Shown here: positions 33,892 through 46,194 of the stretch, piece after piece | Layout of the letters: the number at the start of each line of letters is the position of its first letter | How positions within the stretch are numbered: position 1 is the stretch's first letter | Program-made: the position numbers and the translations under genes | DNA from: Cytospora piceicola | Lineage: Eukaryota > Ascomycota > Sordariomycetes > Diaporthales > Cytosporaceae | Reading direction: 5' to 3' | NCBI GenBank assembly: GCA_023375675.1 | Contig: JALQBC010000003.1 | Coordinates: 1,550,001-1,614,000 of the forward strand | DNA length: 64,000 bases | The notes under the pieces: model-generated | The model's database searches: none | Seen by the model: only the letters and a program-made list of their open reading frames with translations | Told to the model about the DNA's origin: nothing

Positions 33892-34398
33892 ATGTCAGCA
33901 GACCCAGCTCACCAGTTGCGGGCCCTTCTGCCCAACCCGAAAAGCCGGCCTTTCTTGTTGCTGTCGCCGGAAAATGCGCCCCGGACGCAGCTCGCTTCCA
34001 AGAGACGGTCCGTCGCGATAGCTTGCGAGGCATGCCGAAAACGCAAGACCAGGGTGAGAACTCAAAATGGCCCTTCTCTTAGCCCTCAAGGCTGATGGAT
34101 TCCGACTTGCCGATAGTGCGATGGGCAGCGACCCTGTAACAGCTGCACCGCTCACACCCGCTCGGGCGGATTGGTCCACTGCGAATACAAAGACCCCCAG
34201 TGTGAGATCGACTCGCTGAAGAGGGCCTGTGACGAACTGAAACGGCGGAATAAGGCCCTTGGCGAGGTTATCGACGTGCTCAAGTCCAGACCAGAAGAGC
34301 AGGCTATGGAGATATTGCGCCTACTCCGAGCCGGTGCTGATGCTGATGAGATCTTTGCGACGTCCGCGAAAGCGACGTTCTCCTTCAGCTGTCTTTAA
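33892..34398 (+). CDS. Short Zn2Cys6 protein, possibly truncated
   Basis: Exons 33892-34053 and 34117-34398 (GTGAGA donor, CTGAT branch, TAG acceptor, phase 0) give 147 residues. The intron lies inside the zinc cluster: CEACRKRKTR before it and CDGQRPCNSC after it, with the last Cys in LVHCEY. Together they form a complete C6 binuclear cluster. A coiled coil follows (CEIDSLKRACDELKRRNKAL), then LKSRPEEQAMEILRLLRAGAD, the dimerisation-linker pattern of full-length fungal regulators. The frame stops soon after, with no transcription-factor middle or activation region, and none is recognisable in the next 1.5 kb. It may be a natural short DNA-binding protein or a 3'-truncated gene. A longer start at ATG 33724 adds 56 residues. 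Confidence 0.72.
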
Positions 34399-35965
34399 GA
34401 CATCAGACTGGGCTCGCCTTCTTGGATGGAATGATTAGGATGGTTTTTACGCCTGGATGGTTTGCGCCTGGGCCATGCCATCACCTCATTCGGCTTGAAC
34501 CGATGTCAAGGCAAGAAATGTGTGGAAACTTTCCTACAGATGGCCGAAAAACATGGTTTCCTGGACCTGCAATTTGGGAGGTTGCCCAAGTCAATCGAGG
34601 ACAAGGGGCCAAGAATGACATTCAAAGCAGCCAAGTCCGCTGAACTAAGGATAAAGCCTCCCTGGGGACTGCCATTGGGCCCAATGACAAGTTGAAGAGG
34701 CCTCATCTCGATGCTCAAGTCGTACTCCCCCAAGACAACTGTACAAGACGTGGTGTCACATGCTCCCAATCCTCCTGGCCAGTGCGAGTCCCTAATACGT
34801 TCGTCCTACGTGTCACGACATACCCGATGGTACGAAGGACTGGACCTCGAATGTGATTGTTTTCTTTTCTGGGCTGGGCCGAGAAGGTTGGATCGTCTGG
34901 TAACTTGAGGGGCACCGAAATGCAACCTGGCCCAGGAAGTGGCTTCAATGCCGATACACGATATATTATACAACACCAGAGAAAGTGTGGACAGCTTTGG
35001 GGAGCTTGCTGTTCCGAACTGTTCGCAAAGAATGGGAGAATACCATGTTCGGGACGAAAGTCTCCCTAGGGATTCGACGCGAATATACGGCGTCGGTAAT
35101 TAGGGCGTTGACAGGGAAAGGTGGTAGCAAGCTCATGAGATTCTACTGTGTACAGCAAAACACGGGCAGGAAAGTTCAATTGTTTCAGGGAGTAGGTATT
35201 CTCACCTTGACAGGCTCAAATATAACAGAGTTGCACATAGTAATACGGATTGAGGGCGGGATGTCCACACGTCGTAAAGGTTTCAACAACTGCCCTGCCC
35301 GGTGGATGAAGGAGGACAAAGTAAACCAACTGACCCGATCGCAAGAAAACCCAGAACGGCCAGCATAAGATCGATTCACTGGGCGATCTCATTGAGATCG
35401 TGTACTAACTACCTACCTATAGCTTACTATCTATGTACAGACCAATGTTGACCTCTGAACTTGTTGCTGGCTTGTTGCTGCTGCTTGACTGACACACCCA
35501 CCTACCTACCTACCTGGAGGTACATAGGAAGGGTGGTAGGTACCCACAAGGTAGGTAGGTACAGGCATGTACTGTGGTTTGTATAATACCAGTCCAGGTA
35601 CCTACACTACCCCACCAACCCCACCTTAAGGGGTCCAGATGATGTCGAGACGTCAACTGGTCTGGAACAGTCTGGCCCCACTGTTTCCCACTTCGATGTT
35701 CTATGTCAAACATCTAGCTAGGTACAATATACATGACGTCCTATGACGACCCGCGATAACCTTGACTTTTCTAGCAGGCTTGACTGTGTGGCTTTTGTTG
35801 GAACATGATGAACACGCAACATTATATCGTACCAAAGCCCCCACGATAAACAGGCAGTGTTTCTGTTCTTCTCCAGTCGGGAAGGAAAAGATATGTAGCA
35901 GAGATGCGTCCAGAAGCCGCCCGAGAGCGAGACTTGCATAGGTGAGATATGAACCCGGAGCATTG
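34399..35965. other. Intergenic region with ACCT/AGGT repeats
   Basis: About 1.6 kb with no supported gene. Between 35410 and 35575 it is dominated by tandem and inverted ACCT/AGGT units. The right end should hold the promoter of the histidine kinase. Confidence 0.5.
35495..35570. repeat. (ACCT)n tract and its inverted copy
   Basis: CACCTACCTACCTACCTGG is followed about 20 bases later by AAGGTAGGTAGGTAC, so the two tracts could fold into an imperfect hairpin. More AGGTAC units flank them. Confidence 0.75.
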
Positions 35966-38900
35966 ATGAGACCCTCTCAGGTTGCAAGGGGCGACGATCC
36001 TCCTCCCTCACCAAATACATACCCATACGCAATATCCAGTACACAGTACCCAATAAACAATACTATCAAACCACTTAAACCACCATTCCACCCCTTCCCA
36101 CCCCCTCCCACCCCCAAAAATAAAACCGAAAAATCCCGATTCTTGGTTATACAACACCATCCCTACTTACTGCTTCTTCTTGGATACGTGCCCCGGGCTG
36201 ATTTTGAATATGCAAGGTACTACAAGCCTTGGAAGACAGTACAGAACAACCTCACCGGCGTCAGGCCTCACGATCGCGGCAATGCCTGGAACCTCACATA
36301 CGAAGGCTACAAGCCCAGGGCTTCCGGTGACAAGGCCCTCACTGCCTTTGCCCAATTGGCCACTCTGCGCCTGAATTGTCGCCGTGCCATGGTCTCCTTG
36401 ATTGACAGCCACCAGCAGTTCATCATTGCCGAAGCCACCAAGACATTGTCGCTTATTTCCGACGAACGTCATCAGCCAGGCGACGAGGTTTGGCTGGGAA
36501 ATACAATAGTCAAGAGAGATGCCGCCGTATGCTACCACACCTTCAAGTCATCATACACGGCGACCGACGACAACGGACAGGTGTACACGACTGAGGCCCT
36601 CGTTGTGCCTGATATGCGGTTGGATGACCGCTTCAAAGATCGGACTTACGTCAAGGGAAGCCCGGGTGTTCTCTTCTACGCGGGCGTCCCCATAAAGACG
36701 AAAACCGGCCACAATATCGGTGTCTACGCCATCTCGGATGAAAACCCTCGGCCTGGTCTGTCTGTGGACGACTTGATCTTCATGGAAGATGTCGCCGCCA
36801 CGGTTATGGAACACTTAGAGCTGGCCAAAGACCGTGATGCACGCTTGAATGGTGAAAGGATGGTAAAAGGCCTTGCCGATTTTATCGAGGGCAGCGAAGG
36901 GGATGACCTTATGGTTGGGGTCAGGCCGAGTACAGCTGTGACAACTGACACTCCTAAAGAAGGCCAAAAGACTTCTCCGAAGATGTCAGCCGTCATGCGA
37001 CAACAAACTGAAAACGCAAAGAAGCTCGACGATCTTGACGATATATCTGGCCCACCTCTCCAAGAGGCCACCAAGAAAGAGCCAGGCTCATCTCCAGCAA
37101 AAACTACCACCCCGCGTAGCAGTGAAGACGACCCAACAAAGATACTGGCTCGCGCTGCTCAGATAATACGCCTCTCTACGGAAGCTGACGGCGTGGTATT
37201 CTTCAATACTGCGTCCCGGAATCTGCAAGGCCTGGGACGGCAGAAGATACCAGCCGATCCTACCGATTTGTCGTCCGGTATGACTTCAGGGGACGACAAG
37301 CCTGGAGATCTAACAATGCTCTCGGACTCCGGCGAGGACATGCGAGCTTTGAATGGGGGCACCAGGACGCGGCGCCCGCTTTGTGAGGTCATGGGGCTCT
37401 CGGTCGCCCAGCAGGAACAGTATGGGAAACTGCAGCCAAGTGACTTCATCATGACAGCAGACAGAATGGAGAAATACATCAAGCTTTTTCCCCACGGAAA
37501 GTTCTTCAGCTTTACCGACACGGGGACCGGTATAAGCTCAGGAGATGAGTTGTCGTGCGAGGACAAGGTGGATGGAAGTAATGCTTCTCCTTCTGGGAAA
37601 CCCGCCACCACAGGCCCCGAGGTAAAATCTGGGGGGAGGAAACCACGGTTCACGCCCACGGAGCTTTTAAAAACATTGCCTGGGATTCGATCCCTCATCT
37701 TCCTACCACTTTGGGACTTCGCAGACGCTAAATACTTTGCCGGCTGTTTCATTTGGACGTCCACAGCTGGTCGCTTGTTGAATCCGGAAAATGAGCTACC
37801 CTACTTGAAGGCTTTTGGAAATTGCATCATGAGTGAAATCTCAAGGGTCAAGGCGGAAAGAAGCGACGTAGCGAAGTCAACATTTATTGCCTCTATCAGC
37901 CATGAGTTGAGGTATGTTCAGCAGTCTCCTTCCCTATTTTATAAACAACCCTGACCGGACATAGGTCGCCTTTGCACGGGATACTTGGCAGCGTCGAGTT
38001 TCTTCACGAAACAGCCGTGTCGGCATATCAAGAAGGCTTATTTACCTCGATTGAAACCTGCGGCAAGACCCTCCTCGACACGATAGATCACGTCCTCGAC
38101 TATGCCAAGATTAACAAGCTCAGAAGAAGCTCTGGCGGGAAAAGGCGTGCCTACGCAAGACATGGGCACAAACGAGATAAGGGCGGAAGCATCGTCGGCC
38201 TAACATCGGAATTCGATCTTGCCATTCTAGTCGAAGAAGTTGTAGATGCAGTTACCGCCGGTCATGCCTTCAGACGGATCCATCAAGGGCCGGCATATGA
38301 TGACAGCTCAGCAGGCGGGCTCGCCACAGGTGGTCCCCACGAAGAACCAAGTCACGCAATCAAGGAACCAGACCCCGTTGTCATTCTGAAGATCACGCCT
38401 CGGCGCAATTGGAATGTGCGCACTCAGCCTGGTGCTCTCCGGAGAATCGTCATGAACCTTCTGGGGAACGCTTTGAAGTATACTGACAGCGGCTACGTGG
38501 CTGTTTCCCTCACGGCGGAGCCAGATGAGCAGAATAATCTGAGAGTACGATTGCGCTTCGCAGATTCTGGGAGAGGGATGTCTTTGGAGTTTCAACGGAC
38601 GAGGCTTTTCTCTCCCTTCTCACAAGAGGACCCGTTTGCTACGGGAACAGGATTGGGCCTGAGTATCGTACGAAAAATTATTGAGGCACTTGACGGAGAT
38701 ATCACTGTCTGTAGCACTCAAAATGTGGGCACTGAAGTCAACGTTGTACTTACACTGCCCACGGTTGATGAGAAACCCGAGCAACATCATATTGATCCGG
38801 AAGCGTGCTGCACACAAGGGACCAAGATGTGTATTGTCAAACCGAGCCAGTTGACTCCCGACATTGGCGTGCCATTAAGCGACTCGCTCAACAAGGGTCT

Positions 38901-40049
38901 CTGCCATCTCGAAGACACGTTGCAGCACGAATTTCTGGAGTGGTTTGGCATGAAAGTAATGGAGTGGTCCGAACCAGCGACGTTAGCAGACGGGGGCCAA
39001 AGTGAAGCATCCGCTCCAGATTTCATGCTTTTCCCCCTCGCGCCACCATCCGCCGACGCCCTGCTGAAGTGGCAGCCCAATATGTCGTTTCACAAGGATC
39101 CCGCACCTGTGATAGTCATGTGCAGCAACGCAGGTCAGGCCTCTGACTTCAGAGCTAATGTTGCTGGACGGCTCCTGGAGAAGGGCATTCAGGCTATCCC
39201 CATCACACAGCCCCTGGGGCCACGGAAACTTGCCAACGTACTCCAGAAACTCGGCAATGAGCGAAAAGCCAAGCCGAGCAACGGAATAGTCGATATAACC
39301 AAGCAACGAATCGTGCTCGGGCGGAAAGAGTCTGATCCGGAGTCGATGAGGCGCGAAAGGGACAAGCTTCAGAACCCGACCATCGCTTGCCTTGCGACTG
39401 AACGAGCGGCTCTCTCAAGGTCACTATCCGCGCCGCCAACCGCTCTTCCAGCTGTAGTCCCAGCACCAACTTCCGCCAATGAAGTGGACGTCAACGCGTC
39501 TTTCCGACCACATATCCTGCTCGTTGATGACAACGAGATCAACCTAAAACTTCTTGTCATGTTTACGAAGAAGCAAAATGTCTCTTACGTGACTGCCAGT
39601 AACGGCCTCGTTGCGCTCGAGACCTACAAATCAGCTTATCAAGCCGCTGCTGCCTCTGCGGGACATGCGCCACCGCCGTTCACACACGTTCTTATGGATC
39701 TTTCCATGCCAATCAGTAAGTGATGCTCGAAGAACCTGCTCCATATATCGCGCTTCCAATTCGAAGGCGTTCCCATTGCGAGTGGCCTCAGTGGTGGTAA
39801 ACGAGTAACTGACTCTCGCTGCCCTCTCTAGTGGATGGACTCACATCAACCCGAAAGATCCGCGCCTTCGAGGTAGCGCAGAGTATCTGGCCCCCCTCAG
39901 TCATCATCGCGCTGACGGGTCTTGCCAGTGCAGAGGCACAGGAAGATGCCCTCAGCGCGGGGATCAATAACTTCCTCGTCAAGCCGGTCAAATTTGGCGA
40001 GCTAAAGCAGCTCTTGAACGATCCAACTGGGAAGCCGGGTGACCACTGA
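35966..40049 (+). CDS. Hybrid histidine kinase (GAF-HisKA-HATPase-REC)
   Basis: Exons 35966-37911, 37965-39715 and 39832-40049 join in phase; both introns have standard signals (GTATGT/CTGAC/TAG and GTAAGT/CTGAC/TAG). From ATG 35966 the product is about 1304 residues. Domains: GAF-like region (YYHTF-type core to GVYAISDENPRPG), H-box FIASISHELRSPLHGI with phosphoacceptor His near 646, N-box NLLGNALKYTDSGY, G1 FADSGRGMS, F-box LFSPFSQEDPF, G2 GTGLGLSI, then a C-terminal receiver (ILLVDDNEINLKLL; phosphoacceptor Asp in VLMDLSMP; Lys in FLVKPVK). No membrane span is certain. This is a multistep phosphorelay sensor, passing phosphate through an Hpt protein to response regulators such as Ssk1 or Skn7. 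The first ~80 residues look like translated leader, so the true N-terminus is uncertain. Confidence 0.92.
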
Positions 40050-41661
40050 TCACGCCAGCTGGGCTCCACTCGACTTCCAACGTGTTCGTGATTCGGAATC
40101 TGTTCCTGGGTTGGCGGTTCTTATGGTGTGTGGATGGCTGCAGCACAGCGACAGGCTGACATGGAGCTGCTCTCTAGCCTGGAGTGAAATCACTTCCTTA
40201 TTCTTCTGAATGCGAGACCATAGGAACGACCGCGGTGGTCAACCAACTCACGGTAAAAATGGCCCCGTCTTGTCGCAGAAACAAGACAGCGCAGGATCAC
40301 GGTTGATGAGGATGCCAGGAGGGATTCCTGCGACGTGTGACCAGATGAGACATACGAAATGGAGGGTCGTGGCGGCTTATATCGCCCTGGGCTGTTGTGA
40401 AACTGCAGCCAGCATCAAGAAACTAGAATACAGAGGACCCTAAACCGCCGCCGACCCCCGGTTCACATCTCGATGAGTGACGGGGATACACACGTAGTCA
40501 GGCAGACAGTCCAAACAAGAACAATATACTACACAAGGAGATTGACATATCAACCCATGTGCCAGGCTTAAACGACCAGGCTTGATGCCCTTGTGACCAA
40601 TTCTACCCAGATCTCTCCAAATAGAATTAGTTCCATTTGATAGGATAGATCATTAACGTTTTGACACGGCATAGCTGGCGTTTGCAAAGCCGGGTCAAAT
40701 AAACATCTAGTTACAAGTAGCCGGAGAGGATCATCAAAACTGTTCTTTGATTCTTCATTCAATTCGCCCTGCCTTGCCCTTTCATGTGACCCGTCAATTA
40801 TCCCTGCTATCTGCTCGTTGTCCATACTCAACAGAGATGATCGGACAAAGAGACTATAGGCAAATTAGAGTATCCCTTTTCCACCTGACCAACACAGACC
40901 TCCGTTCCGTCATTCGGGTTGGTAGTTGGGGCGAGGACAATGATAGGCTGCCGTTTCTCTCTTAAGAGATCTACCCCAGGGCTGTCCGACGTATCCCCCG
41001 CATTCCGCTCCCCGTTCTAGGAAGAAGGGGCTCCTCCAGGTGCGCAATCCTCACGCCACTATTTCTCCAACGCAGGCTCCCTTGTCGCACAAAGGACCCG
41101 TGCCACTCTGCTGCCAACCGCACGGGTTTCTCGTAATACCGGTGTGTCCCTCCGCCCACATCCAAGGAAGGAAAGGGGGGAGGGGAGTGGACGGATCACC
41201 CTTCGTCCTGACTGCCTGGCTAATCCAGTCTCAGGAGGCGCCGAGCTGTCGGGTCAAAGCTTCAGCAGGGGAGCCCAATGCAAATTCCCAACACAACGAC
41301 CCCAACGGGACGGTGAGGAAATATCCTCCCTCCACAGGTTGGCCGCTTCACAGGCGCACAGATGCGGCACGGCGCAGCGGAGCCTGTAACTTTGCATGCA
41401 ACCCCCGTTGTCGTGCAATCCGCCGAGCATTATCGTCGCACAGTTTAGGCGCTCGGGTGAGAAGGAAGACCATGGGTGCTCCCGTCGCTCGTTCGGTTGT
41501 TGGGTTGTGCCCCCCTCATAGGAAGCCAGACTCGGCAAGAACCCTGCATCACAGACGAATCAAGTAAGCTAGTGAACCCATAACGACCGGTTTTGTGTAA
41601 TATAGGGAATGGGAGAAGGTATCGCAAGATTCTTTGGTAATACTGCGAGACCAGATGGGCC
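40050..41661. other. Intergenic region between convergent genes
   Basis: About 1.6 kb between the 3' ends of the histidine kinase and the Ras GEF. Several overlapping frames on both strands around 41040-41567 are open, but they lack splice support and known motifs. I see no gene. Confidence 0.55.
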
Positions 41662-44600
41662 TCAGAACCCGCCCGTTAGGGCCATGCGACCGTAGGTCAT
41701 CTGTTGCTCCCGCATTGCCACATACCTAACGATTTTTTCGTCCTCCCTCTCGCGTGGTTCTATCAGCAAACTCTTGTCGTACATCTCATGCACGTCGCCA
41801 GCAGCTTGCATGTTACTTAATATGTAGTCTTGCAACTCTGTGACAGGTTGGAGGGAGTACGGAACATTCTGATACTGCTGGATGTCACGTATCACGTCGG
41901 CCGTCTTTGCCCGCTTGGCGAAGTTGATGAGCGTTGTCTTCTTGATGATGGAGGGAATACCATCTTCAATGAATGTCAAATCCGTCAAGTAGACACCTAA
42001 AGTCGGTCAGACCGCGAACTGAAAACATACTCGTGAAGGTATCAATGGATAATACTCACCGAAGAAGGGGATGCAAGGGGGGTTGGCCATATGCAAGCTT
42101 TCTCTGTACTCTGCAAAGTTCTTCGTGCTAAGCATTAGTTTCCGCAATCCTTCCAGAGTGACCTGAGTCTTCTGAGGCACCATATCCCAAGTCCTTTTTA
42201 GACGAGCGATAGGGGCAGTGCCCAATGCCGAAATGATGGCTGTGATGGTGGAGAAGTTGTTGAGTTGCCGACATTTCTACTCAAGTGTTAGTTATACCAA
42301 TACTGAAGGTGAAGGGATTTTTCTGGGTGGACATACATCGCTAACACCAACAAAATGCTTGATGACAACCACACGTTTCTTGACATCCGACTGGGCCAAA
42401 ATCATCTCGGCGACCCAGTTGGTCATCTGGTTCGAGTGCTGAATAAGTGCCGCAATATTCGGAGCAGGGTTTGGCTCGCCCTCGGCGGGCTTCTTTCCGA
42501 ATCGCTTGTTGAGGCATTCCGTCGGTTTGATCTTGCCATACAACCGCGACTCGATGATCGTGAGCTGGCGCGCAAACTCTGTGGGGTCTATGTCAAGGAA
42601 CTTCAATTTCTTCATGTTCTTCGGCATGATTGGCGCAGGTGTCGACTGGTTCTGCGTCTGGATCAGTCGTCTTCCAACGTCCTTGCCACTCATCCGCTGG
42701 TCCAAAACGGCCATTAGTGGCGCCGAGCCAGGAGTCTCGGTCGACTTGATGGTATCCCTTGCGAAATTGTAAACGTCGCGTATTAGAACCTTGGTGTCCT
42801 CCTCTGCACCGTCCTCCATCCAGAAAGTCTCAAACCAGTTTTTCAGGATGTTGACGACACGGAAACGGATCGGGCTTTGCTTTCTCTCGCGCCAGACTTC
42901 GTAGTCGGCCGGAGAAAGACCCTCAGGGGGCTGTATACCGAATCTGTGGACCAGGAGCTCGAACAATTCTCGCGCGGTAGTAAAGGACCTGTAGGTAAGG
43001 AGGAAGGTATTGTTGAAGTTGGAGTCGAGCTTGTCGTGCCGAGTCAGCTGCTCCGCCAGGGCCATGAGTGAGCCTCCTCTGATGGTAGGCGGCGACAATT
43101 TGTGGTCCCACGCCAGCTCATGTTGGTAGTCCAGACGCAAGTACTCAGGCGTCTCGTCCACCACTGGTTGTTGTGGAGTAGGATCCTCACCGAAGATCTT
43201 CTTGACCTTGGAGTAAGTTCCTCCACCCCTGCCGATGCCCATGCCATCGCCTTCAGTGTACGATTGAGAAGTTATCAGGGGTGGCCGCGTCACTGCCCGG
43301 GACTCTTTCCGGTCATGCTGCGCTCCGTACGGCATAGTCTCGCCCCGAGTCAGTTGTTGTCTCTGCGACTGTCCGTCCCTCGCGCGGGCCTCTGCTTGCT
43401 GTTGGAGGTTTATTTGGACTTGCTCCGACAAGAGCTGCAGTGAAAAGCCGATGTGAGATGAGTTTGTCTCCAGAGCTCGTGCACATTGTCTGACGTATTC
43501 GAGCCTGTTCTCTAATGCCTCCCCACGAACTTCTGACCATTCATCTGCAAGGGGGCCTGCAACAGCCTGGCACCCGAGGATCAAATCCGAGATGTTGTCA
43601 TAAAGGCTTTGTTTGTTGATGCTGAAGTCGGTTAACTGAGGTGTCTGGAAACTATTTTCGAGTGAAGAGAGGTCGATGGACTCGATCATGGCCACCCAAG
43701 GCTTGAAGGTCTCAATCACTTTTCCTCCGGCGGAGCAAACGTTGTTGCCAATGATCTCGTGTTTGAATGGCGTAACAATCTTGTCCGAGCAGACAAGTTG
43801 CTTGTCCAGCTCACGAATGCCAGAGACCAACATCCGCTTTAATTCGTCCAGTCGTTCCAGAAGCTTGCCGTCCAGGAGAGCTGTTGGCTCTACGACACCT
43901 TCCTCGTCCTCTAGGAAATTTGATGTGATGGGATCGCGGGGACCAAGCCCATTGTTTTGCCAGCTGCCTCCCGTCGTGCTGCCAATAACAAATCCAGGGA
44001 ACAGCCGGGGTATATCTTCTCCCCTTTGCTGTCTTGCAACCTCGACGTAGGAGAATACACCAAGCAGAACCCCATCAGCTTCTTGTAGACACTTAGGACC
44101 TGACTCAGGAGCCGGAAAGTCTGCAGCAGCAATGTGGGACGAGACGACAAGCTTGGAGAACTTGGACATCATGTCCCTGAAGTGAGGATAAAGGGCCTTG
44201 TTTGTGGAGATAATGGAGGGCTGGCCTGAGTGGTTGTCTGTTGTCCCTGAGCCAGCTGCCAGCAGAAGCCGCAAGTGGTCCGAGATGTCTTCTGCACGAG
44301 CTACGTACTCCGATTTTCTGCCTTCATTTATAGCCTCACGATACCGATCGATTGCTTTCTTCATGTTGGACACTAGGCGACTCCAAGTGAGGGGCGGTGT
44401 TGTTCCATCATCAAAGAAGGAGCGGGGAATCGTCGCAGCTTGAGGGAGGTTGAATGTAGCACCAGCAGTGAAGGTCGGTGCTATATCAGTCAAACGCGAC
44501 GCAGCTATACTACCGTGACCCCTCCCGGAGGAGTATTGGCCATTGATTGAGTCCAGGGATGGGGCGGGAGATATACCGTCCTTGCTGAGGGACCGTCGAT

Positions 44601-45490
44601 TCCGAGCCTGAAAAAGAAGGAATATGATCAGTGGACTACTTCACAATCATCAATGGGGCAACAAGCGGCGCCGTGAAAGATTGCCTCACCATTCGACCAA
44701 ACATGAGGTTTTCGCCTTCTAGTTCTGATGCGGATGTCGCCTCAGAATCCTCATCCTCGTCTTGTGTAAGGCCCCTCGCCATCATTTCTGGAGGAGGCCT
44801 AGTCCTGTCAGGCATGGTCACGTTCATTCGGTCTCGTGGGCCAGACTCGGTCATGGAGGATGGCGACTCCAGAGGTAACTCTGAGCTGCTCTCCCCAGTC
44901 ATAGTATTATAGTAGAACAGGCGTCCATCGGGAGTGGCCTGGGGAATCCAATAGTCTGCCTTGGACCTGTCACGGGTTTGGGCGCCTTCGGAAGGTAGCT
45001 CTTCCAGCTCTGACATGTCGGCGTCATCATTATCGTCGTATGAATCCTCCTCGGGGTCTTCCTCGACGTGCTCGCCAATGCCATTATCTTGTAGATCGGA
45101 TTCGACCGCGTCGTCAGGACCAGTGATGATTTGGCAATAGTTGCTGGGAAACCAGCCTCGGACGCCATTTATGACACCATCCCACCATCCACTCTCCAAC
45201 TGGGTGATGACTTGAATAATGTCGCCTTCGTGGAAGCTCAAGCTCGTCCTGTCATCGGCTTCGTAATCGTACAATGCACGGACGTACATGGCACCTGGAG
45301 GTGCCGTTCCGACCATGCCGTTCATAGAGTAGGATTGGTAAGGGCTCTCGTTGGTAGGAGATGCTGCGGCAGGCGATGCCTGGTCGTTTGAAAAGATAGA
45401 GGAGTTGGTCGCGTGCTGACCGCGTGAGTAAGAGTTGTTCTTCTGCTGGATCTGCGCAAGTGGTGGGACTGCAGTCTGTGTCATAAGCAT
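41662..45490 (-). CDS. cdc25: Cdc25-type Ras guanine nucleotide exchange factor
   Basis: Four exons (45490-44690, 44607-42337, 42276-42060, 41996-41662) join in phase to 1207 residues. Domains: SH3 at about 69-122 (YVRALYDYEADDRTSLSF, GWWDG, GWFPSNY); an acidic linker; a WW-like segment at about 179-208 (DYWIPQ..GRLFYYNTMTGE) whose second Trp is missing; a long helical middle; RasGEF-N at about 775-900 (LDSNFNNTFLLTYRSFTTA); and the catalytic RasGEF at about 936-1170 (LDIDPTEFARQLTIIESRLY, NQMTNWVAEMIL, PPCIPFFGVYLTDLTFIEDG). The protein loads GTP onto Ras, which in fungi stimulates adenylate cyclase and MAPK pathways. The introns near the 3' end interrupt the catalytic domain, so single frames look broken, but the spliced product is intact. 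Confidence 0.96.
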
Positions 45491-46170
45491 GGTGTCGTTG
45501 CCCCGTCTACTGTATAGTGGAGGAACCCGAGAGAGCCTATTTTGGAGCCATCCAGTCTCGAGTGTTGTATCTGGCTTCTGGTTGTAGTCAGGTCGTGGTC
45601 AGGTCGTGGATTGGTAGAGCACAAGGGGGGTCGAGCGGAGACGCTGTCCTGGAGGGATGATTGTGGGGATTAATAGGCCAGGGACGAAAGGTAGGGGTTG
45701 GCTCGTCGATGGTATCGCGAGGAAGGCCGGCTTGTGTTGGACCAACAACTCGGATGATTTTTGGCCTCTCCTTTTTCGAAGTCGACAGTGTCGCCGGGCA
45801 CTCGGTGATTGAGGGTGAGCAGTCGATTCGCGACAGGTGGTTGTGAGTGGTCGGAGCTTTGTTCAGCAGGCGGACAGGCGGGTAGGCAAGTGGGCGATGG
45901 GCCAGCGCCTCGTGCAATTCGCTGGGCGATCTTCGGGTCCGTACGGATTACGGACGATTATGTTATGTATCTACCTAGGTACTGCCTAGCGTCTTCTAGG
46001 TAGCTGGGTAATGCTGGATGGGTCGGCGGAATGAGAAAGAGAAAGGGTCCAACGTTTTGGTTCCAGCTTGTTTGGAGCCTCAGTTAATTGTAGAGAATGA
46101 ATAGATAGGTAGACAGATGCTACGGTACTCCGTGTAGGGTCAGACGGGAGCCAGAAGAAGTGGAGAACGA

Positions 46171-46194
46171 CAAGACAGGACAGGACAGGACAAG
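46171..46194. repeat. (GGACA)n tandem repeat
   Basis: Four to five copies of GGACA/AGACA in intergenic DNA upstream of the Ras GEF. Confidence 0.85.

Noticed and set aside
41040..41567. Overlapping open frames on both strands between the kinase and Ras GEF genes
   Set aside because: Opposite-strand frames of similar length, Arg/Cys/His-rich composition and absence of splice signals point to non-coding DNA.
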